A stretch of 64,000 nt of DNA from Leisingera sp. S132 (GCF_025144465.1 NZ_CP083553.1:1982001-2046000); one strand, 5' to 3'; shown: positions 30,052-40,512, counted from the first letter of the stretch. Translations and numbers: made by a program. The notes: generated by a model from the sequence alone, not told the origin.

Positions 30052-30870
30052 ATGCAGAACACCGACGCCAACCTGCCCAAACAAGCAATGGACACAGCAA
30101 TTGAAGCTGCCCGGCTGGCAAACCCAGTAATCACCGGACCGGACGGACGGCAGCACGCTTTCATTCCTGAAGGCTTTGACCTCAAGGATATTTCCGACCC
30201 GAACCTCCTGCCCGAGCACATCAGACAGGCCGTTATCCTCGACGACCGGGAATCCCTGACCAACTATGTCAACCGCTTCAGCGACGGCCGATCAATCCTG
30301 ATCGCCGACTATGACGCCGGGCTGATCCGCGCGCACCTGGACTGGCACAACGACAACAGCACCGACCTGCAGCGCCAGCACGCATCCCACACGGCAACCC
30401 TAAAACTGCGCAACAGTGAGGAATACGACCGCTGGAACAAGATGGAAGGCGAAATGCACTCGCAGGAGGCATTCGCCCTGTTCATCGAAGAGAACGTTGC
30501 GGATATCAGCGACCCGGATCACTCGGTGATGCTAGAAATCTGCCGCGACCTCGAAGCCACCCAGGACGTCTCTTTCAAGAGCGGCATCCGGCTGGAAAAC
30601 GGCGACCGCACCTTTGTCTTTGAGGATGAAACCAAGGTCAAAGGCGACATGACTGTGCCAACGGAAATCGGCCTCTGCATCCCGCTCTATCAAGGCGAGG
30701 AACCGGCCGATATCCGCGCCAAGTTCCGCTTCCGACCCACCGCCAACGGCCTGATGCTCGGCTTCCGCTGGCATCGTGTCGAATACATGCGCCAGGCCAC
30801 ATTTGCGGCGATGGCACATCAGACAGCCGAAGACACCGGCCGCCCCTACTTCTTTGGCCGCACGTCCTAA
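30052..30870 (+). CDS. DUF2303 family phage protein
   Basis: The 272-residue protein matches the DUF2303 pattern: a beginning with VITGPDGRQHAFIPEGFDLKDIS, then SLTNYVNRFSDGRSILIADYDAGLIRAHLDWHND, YDRWNKMEGEMHSQEAFALFIEENVADI, and a beta-rich C-terminus (IGLCIPLYQGEEPADIRAKFRFRPTANGLMLGFRWHRVEYM). The family is common in early regions of phages of alphaproteobacteria. Its biochemical role is not established. GGAAT(AG)A upstream of the ATG gives a modest ribosome-binding site. Confidence 0.85.
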   Translation: MQNTDANLPKQAMDTAIEAARLANPVITGPDGRQHAFIPEGFDLKDISDPNLLPEHIRQAVILDDRESLTNYVNRFSDGRSILIADYDAGLIRAHLDWHNDNSTDLQRQHASHTATLKLRNSEEYDRWNKMEGEMHSQEAFALFIEENVADISDPDHSVMLEICRDLEATQDVSFKSGIRLENGDRTFVFEDETKVKGDMTVPTEIGLCIPLYQGEEPADIRAKFRFRPTANGLMLGFRWHRVEYMRQATFAAMAHQTAEDTGRPYFFGRTS

Positions 30871-30886
30871 CCCTATCGGGTTTCTC
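30869..30886 (+). terminator. Short terminator-like hairpin after the DUF2303 gene
   Basis: AACCC-TATC-GGGTT followed by TCTCTTTCT. A second hairpin with perfect 8-bp arms (GCCCCCTC / GAGGGGGC) lies at 30,892-30,914 without a T-run. Together they may reduce transcription into the ASCH and PrtN-like genes. Confidence 0.45.
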
Positions 30887-30938
30887 TTTCTGCCCCCTCA
30901 TCGATCGAGGGGGCATCGACGGAAACCAGGAGGTTCAA

Positions 30939-31280
30939 ATGCCCCGCAACATGTCATTCGCACTGACCACGGAACAGATGCGCAACCGCACCAAGACGGT
31001 CACCCGCCGCTTTGGCTGGTGGTTCCTGCAGCCCGGCGACGTGGTGAATGCCTGCGTGAAGTGCATGGGCCTCAAGCCAGGTGAGAAGGTGCAGCGCATC
31101 TGCCAGATTCGCATCACCAGCACCCGCCGCGAACCCCTCAACGCCATCACAGTAGAGGACTGCACCCGCGAAGGCTTCCCCGAATATGCGCCGACCGATT
31201 TCATCAACATGCTCGCCGCCCACCGCGGCTGCCCACCTGACGAACCCGTGAACCGCATCGAATTCGAATTTCTGGACTGA
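30939..31280 (+). CDS. ASCH-domain protein
   Basis: The 113-residue protein (MPRNMSFALTTEQMRNRTKTVTRRFGWWFLQPGDVVNACVKCMGLKPGEKVQRICQIRITSTRREPL) matches small phage ASCH-type proteins. K-x-VTRR near the N-terminus, GD, and a beta-barrel core with the R-I-T pattern are visible. ASCH domains are PUA-like and thought to bind RNA or modified nucleotides. AGGAGG upstream of the ATG gives a strong ribosome-binding site. Confidence 0.78.
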   Translation: MPRNMSFALTTEQMRNRTKTVTRRFGWWFLQPGDVVNACVKCMGLKPGEKVQRICQIRITSTRREPLNAITVEDCTREGFPEYAPTDFINMLAAHRGCPPDEPVNRIEFEFLD

Positions 31281-31296
31281 TCAGGAGGCCAGACGG

Positions 31297-31557
31297 ATGA
31301 ACACAGCCTTTTTGCTTATGGCACAATACAACGGCCGCGCAGTCATTCCTGCGGATGTTGTGGTGCAAGACTATTTCCAGCACCTGACCCTGCCGAAGTT
31401 TCTTCGCAAGGTGAATGAAGGCCAGATCGCGCTGCCGCTTGTCTCGATCGAGGCAAGCCAAAAGAGCGCAAAGGGAGTTCACCTGCAGGATCTGGCCGAG
31501 TACCTGGACAGAAGGCGGGAGGAAGCCCAACGGGCATTCCGCCAGATGCACAGCTAG
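31297..31557 (+). CDS. PrtN-family (pyocin activator-like) regulator
   Basis: The 86-residue protein MNTAFLLMAQYNGRAVIPADVVVQDYFQHLTLPKFLRKVNEGQIALPLVSIEASQKSAKGVHLQDLAEYLDRRREEA matches the PrtN family throughout: N-terminal FLLMAQY, the F..L....F..KV..G.I.LP core and L..L..Y.D..R. In Pseudomonas PrtN activates R/F-pyocin (defective phage tail) genes. Here it ends the early operon under operator O5, 17 bases after the ASCH gene. It could act as the phage's activator or excisionase-like protein; the homology supports regulation but not the exact target. Confidence 0.85.
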   Translation: MNTAFLLMAQYNGRAVIPADVVVQDYFQHLTLPKFLRKVNEGQIALPLVSIEASQKSAKGVHLQDLAEYLDRRREEAQRAFRQMHS

Positions 31558-31587
31558 GACAAGCCAACCCCAGCCAACTTGTAAAAG

Positions 31588-31611
31588 CGCCGCCATTGAG
31601 CGGCGTTTTTT
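31588..31611 (+). terminator. Terminator of the early operon
   Basis: CGCCGC-CATTGA-GCGGCG is followed by six T residues. It is the last phage-like feature before the host TRAP operon. Confidence 0.9.
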
Positions 31612-31865
31612 GCAGTTCCGGGCAGGGAACAACTAGACTCGGAACAACTTTCGGGACAACACACACAATTAAACACCAGCAAGATACTGATTTATTGTGT
31701 ATTTTTCCAGAAACCCGCCCCATCCATCATCGGTGCCACGCTCAACCGCGCGGCCTGGTGCAGGGGGGCGAAATCAGTCATGCCGCGCCATATAGGCCCT
31801 GCACGCCCGCCTGCCAAGCCGGTCTGCTTTGGTGAGCCCTGAACACGCTTCCCCTTCTGTACAGC
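31612..31865. other. Gene-free prophage/host junction with repeated GGAACAACT element
   Basis: No supported gene lies in these 254 bases. GGAACAACT occurs directly repeated at about 31,627 and 31,642, and GGGACAAC follows at about 31,655, a pattern that could be integrase arm-type sites near attR. The composition changes from AT-richer (to about 31,705) to GC-rich host-like sequence after it. No tRNA remnant was recognised. The exact attachment core cannot be set without the other end. Confidence 0.4.
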
Positions 31866-33269
31866 CTACCCGGCCAAGGAAGGCAGCCACAGCACAATCC
31901 CCGGGAACGCCACCAGCAGCGCGATAGTCACTGCATCGGCGATGAAGAACGGCGTTACGCCCCGAAACACATCCTGCACGCTCAGGTCATCGCGCACGCC
32001 AGCCACGACAAAGCAGTTGAGGCCGATGGGCGGGGTTATCAGGCAGAACTCGGCCATTTTCACCACCAGGATGCCGAACCAGATTGCACACATTGTGCCG
32101 CTCATGCCAAAGGCACTGTCCGCCGCGGCAACGCTCTCACCGCCGTTCAGCGCCATCACTGCCGGATAGACCACCGGCAGGGTCAAGAGCAGCATCCCGA
32201 TTGCGTCCATGAACATGCCCAGCACCGCATAGGCCAAGAGGATGCAGATCAGGATCAGCATCGGCGACATCTCCAGCGAGGTGATCCAGTCGGAAAACGC
32301 CCCCGGCAGATCTGCAAAGCCAAGGAAACGCACATAGATCAGCACCCCCCAAATGATGGTGAAGATCATCACCGTCAGCTTGGCGGTTTCCAAGAGCGCC
32401 GATTTCAGCTCCGCCCATTTCATCCCCTCCTTCAACGCATAAAGGAACACGATGAAGGCACCGATAGCGCCGCCTTCGGTCGGAGTGCCCCAGGCATCGC
32501 CGCCAAAGGGGTTGTAGACAAAGCAGATGATGATCACGACCACCAGCACGATGGGCAGTGCACCGGGCAGCGCGGCGAACCGCTGACCCCAGGTAAAGCC
32601 CCCGACCGGCGGGCCGACGGATTTGAAGACCACCGCAATGCCCACAATCAACAGGCCATAGATCACCGCCGAAAAAGCGCCCGGGATGAAACCCGCCAGC
32701 AGCAGCTTGCCTACATCCTGCTCAACGATGATGGCGTATATCACCAGAATGGCCGAGGGCGGGATCAGCGACGCCAGCGTGCCGCCCGCCGCCACCACAC
32801 CGGCGGCAAAACGCTTGTCATAGCCGATTGCCAGCATCTCCGGGATGGCGATGCGGGCAAAGACGGCGGAGGTCGCCACGGAGGCGCCGGATACTGCGGC
32901 AAACCCCGCGGTGGCAAACACGGTGGAGACCGCCAGCCCGCCCGGCAGCCAGGCGATCCATCGCTTGGCGGCCACGAACAGCGCGCGGGTCAGCCCTGCG
33001 TAATAGGCGAGATAGCCGATCAGGATGAAGGTCGGAATGAGGCTGAGCGCCTGGCTGGAAACCTTGGAATGCGGCACCTGGCCTGCGGTCTTGACCGCGA
33101 TGGTCAGCGCTTTGCCGAACCGGGCCGGGTCATAGCCGAACTTGGCCCAGAAGATCCAGATGAGGCCGGCAAGGCCCGCAAGGCCGGCGGCAAAGGCGAC
33201 CCGCATTCCCAGGACCACCATGGCCAGCAGGCCGCCCGTGACCCACAGGCCGATTTCAATCGGTTCCAT
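31866..33269 (-). CDS. dctM: TRAP transporter large permease (DctM)
   Basis: The 467-residue protein has about 12 membrane segments and typical DctM features: GMRVAFAAGLAGLAGLI near the start, GYLAYYAGLTRALF, GGTLASLIPPSAILVIYAI (the conserved LIPPS motif), and a C-terminal LITPPIGLNCFVVAG. It is the ion-coupled permease of a tripartite ATP-independent periplasmic transporter that imports organic acids with sodium. It follows dctQ by five bases, in the operon dctP-dctQ-dctM. Confidence 0.95.
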   Translation of the reverse strand: MEPIEIGLWVTGGLLAMVVLGMRVAFAAGLAGLAGLIWIFWAKFGYDPARFGKALTIAVKTAGQVPHSKVSSQALSLIPTFILIGYLAYYAGLTRALFVAAKRWIAWLPGGLAVSTVFATAGFAAVSGASVATSAVFARIAIPEMLAIGYDKRFAAGVVAAGGTLASLIPPSAILVIYAIIVEQDVGKLLLAGFIPGAFSAVIYGLLIVGIAVVFKSVGPPVGGFTWGQRFAALPGALPIVLVVVIIICFVYNPFGGDAWGTPTEGGAIGAFIVFLYALKEGMKWAELKSALLETAKLTVMIFTIIWGVLIYVRFLGFADLPGAFSDWITSLEMSPMLILICILLAYAVLGMFMDAIGMLLLTLPVVYPAVMALNGGESVAAADSAFGMSGTMCAIWFGILVVKMAEFCLITPPIGLNCFVVAGVRDDLSVQDVFRGVTPFFIADAVTIALLVAFPGIVLWLPSLAG

Positions 33270-33274
33270 CTGCC

Positions 33275-33925
33275 TTACCCTTGCCCGCTGCCACTTGTGT
33301 CATGGCCTTGCATCTGGTCTGCTTCAGCCGCCGCCTGCTCTGCCGCGCTCTGGATCAGCGGCACCGCCACCGGCGCTTCCAGTCCCAGCACGAGAGCCCG
33401 CCCGTAGCCCCAGGCCTGCAGCAGCAGACGCAGTGCCAGCACCGCAAAGGCCACCGGTGCCAGCAGCTTGGCGGGCCAGATCGGCAGGCCGATGTCGATG
33501 GAGCTGTCGCGGCTCCACCAAGGTGCGGCAAAATCGAAGGAACGCAGGAAATGAGACCAGCTGCCCCAGACCAGCGCCAGGATCAGCAAGAGGATCAGCA
33601 CGACCGAGACCAGCTCGAACAGCCACAACGCGCGGCCCTTCAGGGCACCGATGAAGATGTCCATGCGGATGTGGCCGCCCTGGCGCTGCACATAGGCGAT
33701 GCCCATGAAGGCAATCAGCGGCATGATCTGTTCGATCCAGTCGACATAACCGGGCAAGGGCGCATTGGCCGCGTTGCGCCCGCCGACTGAAACGACCGCC
33801 AGGATCATCAATGAGAACACCGCCAAACCGCTGAGCAGCGCCAGCAGCTGCTCTGCCTTCAGCAATCCCCGGTCCAGCCTGCTGATCAGGCTGCCATCCT
33901 CCAGCACCGCCGCGCTGCCTGCCAT
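33275..33925 (-). CDS. dctQ: TRAP transporter small permease (DctQ)
   Basis: The 216-residue protein has four membrane segments, with the DctQ signature region LMILAVVSVGGRNAANAPLPGYVDWIEQIMPLIAFMGIAYVQRQGGHIRMDIFIG (V..R......P...E........G.a...r...Hi.vd). A C-terminal tail follows a last hydrophobic segment. It forms the membrane complex with DctM. It lies between dctP and dctM, separated from dctP by a hairpin terminator that probably keeps permease levels below those of the binding protein. Confidence 0.93.
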   Translation of the reverse strand: MAGSAAVLEDGSLISRLDRGLLKAEQLLALLSGLAVFSLMILAVVSVGGRNAANAPLPGYVDWIEQIMPLIAFMGIAYVQRQGGHIRMDIFIGALKGRALWLFELVSVVLILLLILALVWGSWSHFLRSFDFAAPWWSRDSSIDIGLPIWPAKLLAPVAFAVLALRLLLQAWGYGRALVLGLEAPVAVPLIQSAAEQAAAEADQMQGHDTSGSGQG

Positions 33926-33958
33926 GCCCTGCCCCCGTCATTTCCGTATCGTCAAAGA

Positions 33959-33990
33959 CAAAAGGGGCCGGTGCTGTTCTGCCCGGCCCC
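33959..33990 (-). terminator. Intercistronic hairpin after dctP
   Basis: GGGGCCGG and CCGGCCCC arms with an 11-base loop, followed on the minus strand by TTTTG. Placed between dctP and dctQ it would act as a partial terminator or mRNA stabiliser. Confidence 0.75.
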
Positions 33991-34007
33991 TTCCCGTTCT
34001 GTCAGCC

Positions 34008-35024
34008 TCAGCTGCCCGAGCGCACGTCGCTCAAGGTTTTCTGCACCAGGTCATAAAGCTCCTGCGCCGGCAGGCCCTGGGCGCTCATGTCCTCGATCCA
34101 CTTGGCGCGGATCGGGTCGGCGGCCACCTTGCGGAACTCGGCCAGCTGGTCGTCGGAGATCATCACCTTCTCGACGCCCTTCTCGGCCAGCACACCGTCC
34201 CATTTGGTCAGCAGCGCACCGTAGTTCTCCAGGTAATGGGCAATCGCCTCCTCTACTGAGCTGTCCAGCGCCTCGCGTTCGGCGTCGCTCAGGGCGTCAT
34301 AGGCATCGGTATTGACCACCACCGGGCAGTTCACGGTGCCAGGGTTCAGGTTGGCGGTCCACCAGTCAGCCTTGTTGATGGTGCCAAAGCTGAGATGCGC
34401 GTGCTGGGCAAAGGCGACAGTGTCGACGACACCCGATTCCATTGCGTTATAGGCTTCGGTTGCGGTTACCGAGGTCGGCACCGCACCCACGGCAGAGAAC
34501 GCCTGACCGATGCCGCCGGTGGCGCGCACCCGCATGTCCTTGAACTCAGCCAGCTCATCGCGCGGCTCGCCGGTGCCGACGATATTGTACTGCGGCATCG
34601 GCGAGGTCATCAGCAGCTTGGCGTTCCAACGCGCCAGATCCGCCTGCACCGCCGGATGGGCATAGACCGCATGGCTGACCGCCACTTCCTCCTCCAGCGT
34701 GTTCACACCCAGGAACGGCAGTTCCAGAACGGTGATGGTCGGGTTCTTGTCGCGGTGGTAGCCGGCGCAGAACTGCGCCATTTCAAAGGCCCCGATGGAA
34801 ATCCCGTCGAGGTTTTCCTTGTTCTTAGACAGCCCGCCATAGCTGATGTTCAGGGTGAATTCGCCGCCGGTCTTTTCGCTGACCAGCTCCGCCAGCTTCT
34901 CCACATGCTCTGTAAAGGCGCGGCGTTTGCCCCACAGGGACACGTTCCATTCGGTGGCAGCAGCCTCCCCGGCGATGGCAAAACCCGCAGCAGCCGCCAC
35001 GGCGGCAGTCAGAAATCTGTTCAT
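34008..35024 (-). CDS. dctP: TRAP transporter substrate-binding protein (DctP)
   Basis: The 338-residue protein has a signal peptide (MNRFLTAAVAAAAGFAIAGEAAA). The DctP fold follows with family features: HVEKLAELVSEKTGGEFTLNI, GISIGAFEMAQF, RDELAEFKDMRVRATGGIGQAFSAVGAVPTSVTATEAYNAMESGVVDTVAF (substrate-anchoring Arg in the KGMKVR-like segment). It captures an organic acid in the periplasm and delivers it to DctQM. The exact ligand cannot be read from sequence. It is divergently oriented from acs, with 490 bases between them. Confidence 0.93.
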   Translation of the reverse strand: MNRFLTAAVAAAAGFAIAGEAAATEWNVSLWGKRRAFTEHVEKLAELVSEKTGGEFTLNISYGGLSKNKENLDGISIGAFEMAQFCAGYHRDKNPTITVLELPFLGVNTLEEEVAVSHAVYAHPAVQADLARWNAKLLMTSPMPQYNIVGTGEPRDELAEFKDMRVRATGGIGQAFSAVGAVPTSVTATEAYNAMESGVVDTVAFAQHAHLSFGTINKADWWTANLNPGTVNCPVVVNTDAYDALSDAEREALDSSVEEAIAHYLENYGALLTKWDGVLAEKGVEKVMISDDQLAEFRKVAADPIRAKWIEDMSAQGLPAQELYDLVQKTLSDVRSGS

Positions 35025-35517
35025 GATGTAACTCTCCCGAATTGCGCCCTTGTGACTGCCGGCAAAAGGAAATCCGGCCTGGACGCTTGCCCGTCAGGCT
35101 AGCGGCAGGGATGCGCCCTGCCAAGCCCCCCGGCAGCAAAGGTGACGCAGCGACTCGCACATCCCTCGCGGCCCGCATTTTGCAGCGGCGGCACAATATG
35201 CCGCAGGCGGCGGCCCGGTCCTGCCTGCGGCAGGTCGCCGCTCCCGGGCTGTTGCGCCACCATGAGAGCGCAAACGCCGCCCCTCTCAATTTACAGAAAA
35301 AACCATAAAAACAAGAAGCGGTATGCGCCCGCATGCAAATTTATTTTCAACTCCGGCAGGAGTCCTGAAATTCATTTACAGATAAATCCTTTGATACCCG
35401 CATTTTATTCACAAATTTTCAGACTGCGGTATTATCTGCCCCCAGGAGGAAACGGTTTGACAGCCACGGCACAGCGTTGTCGTTTGTCTTGCCAATAAAT
35501 TTCTGGGAGGAACCCGA
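35025..35517. promoter_or_regulatory. Divergent regulatory region between dctP and acs
   Basis: No gene is supported in these 493 bases. A sigma-70 type pair TTCACA (35,408-35,413) and TATTAT (35,430-35,435) with a 16-base spacer faces acs, leaving a leader of about 75 bases. The half nearest acs is AT-rich against the surrounding GC-rich DNA. GGGAGG at nine bases is the acs ribosome-binding site. The dctP promoter was not located. Confidence 0.45.
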
Positions 35518-37479
<1,962 letters not shown>

Positions 37480-37486
37480 TTGACCG

Positions 37487-38170
37487 ATGAATATGGCAGT
37501 AATGACCCGCCCCGCCGTTCTGATCCTGCTGGGGCCTCCGGGCGCCGGCAAGGGCACCCAGGCGCGGATGCTGGAAGAAAAATTCGGCTATGTGCAGCTT
37601 TCGACCGGCGACCTGCTGCGCGAAGCGGTTGCCGCGGGCACACCTGCGGGCCTCGCCGCCAAGGCAGTGATGGAAGCAGGCCAGCTGGTCAGCGACGAGA
37701 TCGTGATCAACATCCTGCGCGACCGCCTGGCAGAGCCGGATTGCACCAAGGGCGTGATCCTCGACGGTTTCCCGCGCACCACCGTGCAGGCTGAGGCGCT
37801 GGACAGTCTGCTGGCGGAGACAAACCAGAAGATCAACGCCGCGATCAGCCTCGAGGTGGACGACGCGGCCATGGTCGACCGCATCTCCGGCCGTTACACC
37901 TGCGGCGGCTGCGGCGAAGGTTACCACGACAGCTTCAAGCAGCCTGCCGTCGCTGGAAAATGCGACAAATGCGGCGGTACCGAGATGAAACGCCGCGCCG
38001 ATGACAATGCGGAAACCGTTGCCAGCCGGCTGGAGGCCTATCACGCGCAGACCGCGCCGCTGATTGCGTACTACGGCGGCAAGGACGTTCTGAAGACCAC
38101 AGATGCCATGGGCGGTATCGACGACATCGCCCGGGACATGGCGGCCATCGTGACCGAGGCCACCAGCTAA
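37487..38170 (+). CDS. adk: Adenylate kinase, long form with zinc LID
   Basis: The 227-residue protein has the P-loop GPPGAGKGTQA (about 17-27), LSTGDLLREAV, LDGFPRT and the LID with RYTCGGCGEGYHD...CDKCGG, four Cys for a zinc ion. It interconverts ATP, AMP and ADP. It follows acs by seven bases. Acs makes AMP, so co-transcribing a kinase that recycles AMP is biochemically sensible. The usual housekeeping adk of alphaproteobacteria lies in the ribosomal protein cluster, so this is probably a second copy. The alternative starts at 37,493 or 37,502 would shorten the N-terminus slightly. Confidence 0.93.
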   Translation: MNMAVMTRPAVLILLGPPGAGKGTQARMLEEKFGYVQLSTGDLLREAVAAGTPAGLAAKAVMEAGQLVSDEIVINILRDRLAEPDCTKGVILDGFPRTTVQAEALDSLLAETNQKINAAISLEVDDAAMVDRISGRYTCGGCGEGYHDSFKQPAVAGKCDKCGGTEMKRRADDNAETVASRLEAYHAQTAPLIAYYGGKDVLKTTDAMGGIDDIARDMAAIVTEATS

Positions 38171-38180
38171 CAACCAAGAA

Positions 38181-38212
38181 ACGGGGCCTGCCCTGACCCG
38201 GCAGGACCCCGT
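38181..38212 (+). terminator. Hairpin after adk
   Basis: ACGGGG-c-CTGCC and GGCAG-ga-CCCCGT form a bulged stem without a T-run, 10 bases after the adk stop. It is probably an attenuator or mRNA-stabilising hairpin ahead of the symporter genes. Confidence 0.5.
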
Positions 38213-38358
38213 CCCCGGACATTGGAATACCCATCGGCACCGCCTTGGCGGTCCGGAGGAGTCATGCCTGCACGCCCGTAGATCCGGCGGCAGGCAAACA
38301 GAGGAGGTCTGCCCGGCGCACCCGCCCGGCAGGCATGGAGGAAGAAGGAGGAGCCGCC

Positions 38359-38643
38359 ATGGCGGATCAAACCACAAACGCCGCAAAGGCCGCCGAAGCC
38401 GACAAGGGCTATTGGGCGGCCAACGTGCGCATCATCATCGTCAGCCTGATCATATGGGCTGTTGTTTCATTCGGCTTCGGCATTCTGCTGCGCCCGATGC
38501 TGGCAGGCATCAAGGTCGGCGGCAGCGATCTGGGCTTCTGGTTCGCCCAGCAAGGCTCGATCCTGGTATTCCTGGGGCTGATCTTTTTCTACGCGTTCCG
38601 GATGAACAAGCTGGACCGCGAATTCGGCGTGGAGGAAGAATAA
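38359..38643 (+). CDS. DUF4212 sodium/substrate symporter small subunit
   Basis: From ATG at 38359 (AGGAGGAGCCGCC upstream) the product is 94 residues with two membrane segments (IIIVSLIIWAVVSFGFGILL and SILVFLGLIFFYAFRM). The YWAANVRIIIVSLIIWAVVSFGFG start and MNKLDREFGVEEE end are typical of DUF4212. Such subunits are always encoded directly before an ActP-like symporter, as here with a one-base gap. It probably helps assemble or regulate the acetate symporter in the inner membrane. Confidence 0.93.
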   Translation: MADQTTNAAKAAEADKGYWAANVRIIIVSLIIWAVVSFGFGILLRPMLAGIKVGGSDLGFWFAQQGSILVFLGLIFFYAFRMNKLDREFGVEEE

Positions 38644-38644
38644 G

Positions 38645-40429
38645 ATGGACCAGTTTACCATCAACCTGCTGTTTGTGGGCGCTTCTTTCGCGCTTTACAT
38701 CGGCATCGCGATCTGGGCCCGCGCGGGTTCCACATCTGAATTCTATGCCGCGGGCCGGGGTGTTCACCCCGTCACCAACGGCATGGCCACCGCAGCCGAC
38801 TGGATGTCGGCGGCCTCCTTCATCTCGATGGCGGGTCTCATTGCCTTCACCGGCTATGACAACTCCACCTTCCTGATGGGCTGGACCGGCGGCTACGTGC
38901 TGCTGGCGCTGCTGCTGGCCCCCTACCTGCGCAAGTTCGGCAAGTTCACCGTCTCCGAGTTCATCGGCGACCGGTTCTACTCCCCGACCGCGCGCGTGGT
39001 GGCGGTGATCTGCCTGATCGTGGCCTCGACCACCTACGTGATCGGCCAGATGACCGGCGTCGGCGTGGCCTTTGGCCGCTTCCTGGAAGTTTCCAACACC
39101 ACCGGCCTGCTGATCGGCGCCTGTGTGGTCTTCGCCTACGCCGTGTTCGGCGGCATGAAAGGCGTGACCTACACCCAGGTGGCGCAGTATTGCGTGCTGA
39201 TCATGGCCTACACTATCCCGGCCATCTTCATCTCGCTGCAGCTGACCGGCAACCCGATCCCGGCCCTGGGCCTGTTCGGCGACCACGCCGCTTCGGGTGA
39301 GCCGCTGCTGGCCAAGCTGGACGCCATCGTGACCGAACTGGGATTCAACGAGTACACCGCGCATCACGCCGACACCTTCAACATGGTGCTGTTTACGCTC
39401 TCGCTGATGATCGGCACCGCGGGCTTGCCGCACGTGATCATGCGCTTCTTCACCGTGCCGAAAGTGGCGGATGCCCGCTGGTCGGCCGGCTGGGCGCTGG
39501 TGTTCATTGCGCTGCTCTATCTGACCGCTCCGGCAGTCGGCGCCATGGCCCGCCTGAACATCACCGAAATGATGTGGCCGAACGGCGGCATTGAAGGCGG
39601 CGCCGTCACCGTGCAGCAGATCGAAGAAGATCCCAAGTACGACTGGATGGCGACCTGGCAGCAAACCGGCCTCCTTGGCTGGGAAGACAAGAACGGCGAC
39701 GGTGCGATCCAGTACTACAACGACAAGAACGCCGATCTGCAGGCCACCGCCGAAGCCAACGGCTGGGCCGGAAATGAACTGACCAACTTCAACCGCGATA
39801 TCCTGGTTCTGGCCAATCCTGAGATTGCCAACCTGCCGGGCTGGGTGATCGGTCTGGTGGCCGCAGGCGGCCTGGCGGCTGCTCTGTCCACCGCGGCGGG
39901 CTTGCTGCTTGCGATCTCCTCGGCTGTGTCGCACGACCTGATCAAGGGCTCGATCAACCCGAACATCTCGGAAAAAGGCGAGCTGCTGTCGGCCCGTATC
40001 GCCATGGCCGTGGCCATCGCGGTGGCAACATACCTGGGTCTGAACCCGCCGGGCTTTGCCGCGCAGACCGTGGCGCTGGCCTTTGGCCTGGCCGCTGCCT
40101 CGATCTTCCCTGCGCTGATGATGGGCATCTTCACCAAGGTGAACAACAAAGGCGCCGTGGCCGGCATGCTGGCAGGCCTGATCGTAACCCTGGTCTACAT
40201 CTTCCTGCACAAGGGCTGGCTGTTCATTCCGGACACCAACTCCTTCACCGATGCGGACCCGCTGCTGGGCACCATCAAATCCACCTCCTTCGGTGCGATC
40301 GGGGCGATGGTGAACTTCGCAGTTGCCTTCATCGTCTCCAAGTCGAGCGAGGCCATCCCGGCCGAGATCGAAGAGCTGGTGGAAAGCGTCCGCATCCCGC
40401 GCGGCGCAGGTGCCGCACAGGACCACTGA
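38645..40429 (+). CDS. actP: Sodium:solute symporter of the ActP/VC_2705 type, probable acetate importer
   Basis: The 594-residue protein has about 13 membrane segments. It shows SSS family features: GRGVHPVTNGMATAADWMSAASFISMAG, a sodium-site region at about 30-55; GLPHVIMRFFTVP; and WVIGLVAAGGLAAALSTAAGLLLAISSAVSHDL. A soluble insertion at about 320-375 (EGGAVTVQQIEEDPKYDWMATWQQTGL) distinguishes the VC_2705 subgroup linked to DUF4212. The neighbourhood (acs, adk, DUF294) points to acetate or a similar short monocarboxylate. Confidence 0.93.
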   Translation: MDQFTINLLFVGASFALYIGIAIWARAGSTSEFYAAGRGVHPVTNGMATAADWMSAASFISMAGLIAFTGYDNSTFLMGWTGGYVLLALLLAPYLRKFGKFTVSEFIGDRFYSPTARVVAVICLIVASTTYVIGQMTGVGVAFGRFLEVSNTTGLLIGACVVFAYAVFGGMKGVTYTQVAQYCVLIMAYTIPAIFISLQLTGNPIPALGLFGDHAASGEPLLAKLDAIVTELGFNEYTAHHADTFNMVLFTLSLMIGTAGLPHVIMRFFTVPKVADARWSAGWALVFIALLYLTAPAVGAMARLNITEMMWPNGGIEGGAVTVQQIEEDPKYDWMATWQQTGLLGWEDKNGDGAIQYYNDKNADLQATAEANGWAGNELTNFNRDILVLANPEIANLPGWVIGLVAAGGLAAALSTAAGLLLAISSAVSHDLIKGSINPNISEKGELLSARIAMAVAIAVATYLGLNPPGFAAQTVALAFGLAAASIFPALMMGIFTKVNNKGAVAGMLAGLIVTLVYIFLHKGWLFIPDTNSFTDADPLLGTIKSTSFGAIGAMVNFAVAFIVSKSSEAIPAEIEELVESVRIPRGAGAAQDH

Positions 40430-40438
40430 CCTCCCCTG

Positions 40439-40512
40439 GGCGGGCTGCCTCCCAGCGGCCCGCCTCTTTCCTCATGGTCCCGTCTGGTGTTTCACTGACG
40501 GGGCCATTTTTT
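40439..40512 (+). terminator. Two consecutive terminators after the symporter gene
   Basis: The first has arms GGCGGGC / GCCCGCC (40,439-40,464) followed by TCTTT. The second has arms GGTCCCGTC / GACGGGGCC (40,476-40,505, one G-U pair) followed by ATTTTTT. They end the acs-adk-DUF4212-actP transcription unit. Confidence 0.85.

Larger units (their letters stand above)
1..31700. mobile_element. Lambda-type siphophage prophage (left end possibly outside the window)
   Basis: A near-complete set of tailed-phage genes fills this stretch: DNA methylase, DnaA-like protein, terminase, gpW, portal, protease-capsid fusion, tail chaperone with frameshift, tape measure, tail tip, fibre, holin/lysozyme/spanins, two HTH regulators and a plus-strand early operon. 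Late genes are on the minus strand and the early arm on the plus strand, diverging from the control region at about 26.7 kb. Every structural module looks intact, so the element may be functional. No integrase or transposase is visible, and no direct repeat pairs the two ends, so the exact borders are inferred. The right border must lie between the last phage terminator (31,611) and the TRAP gene (31,866). Confidence 0.93.

Noticed and set aside
1-31865. Matching att direct repeats at the two prophage ends
   Set aside because: No shared stretch was found between the first 190 bases and 31,612-31,865; the left end is probably outside the window.
38510-40426. Long open frame on the minus strand opposite the symporter gene
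   Set aside because: It is His/Gly/Asp-rich as expected for the mirror of a membrane protein gene in GC-rich DNA.
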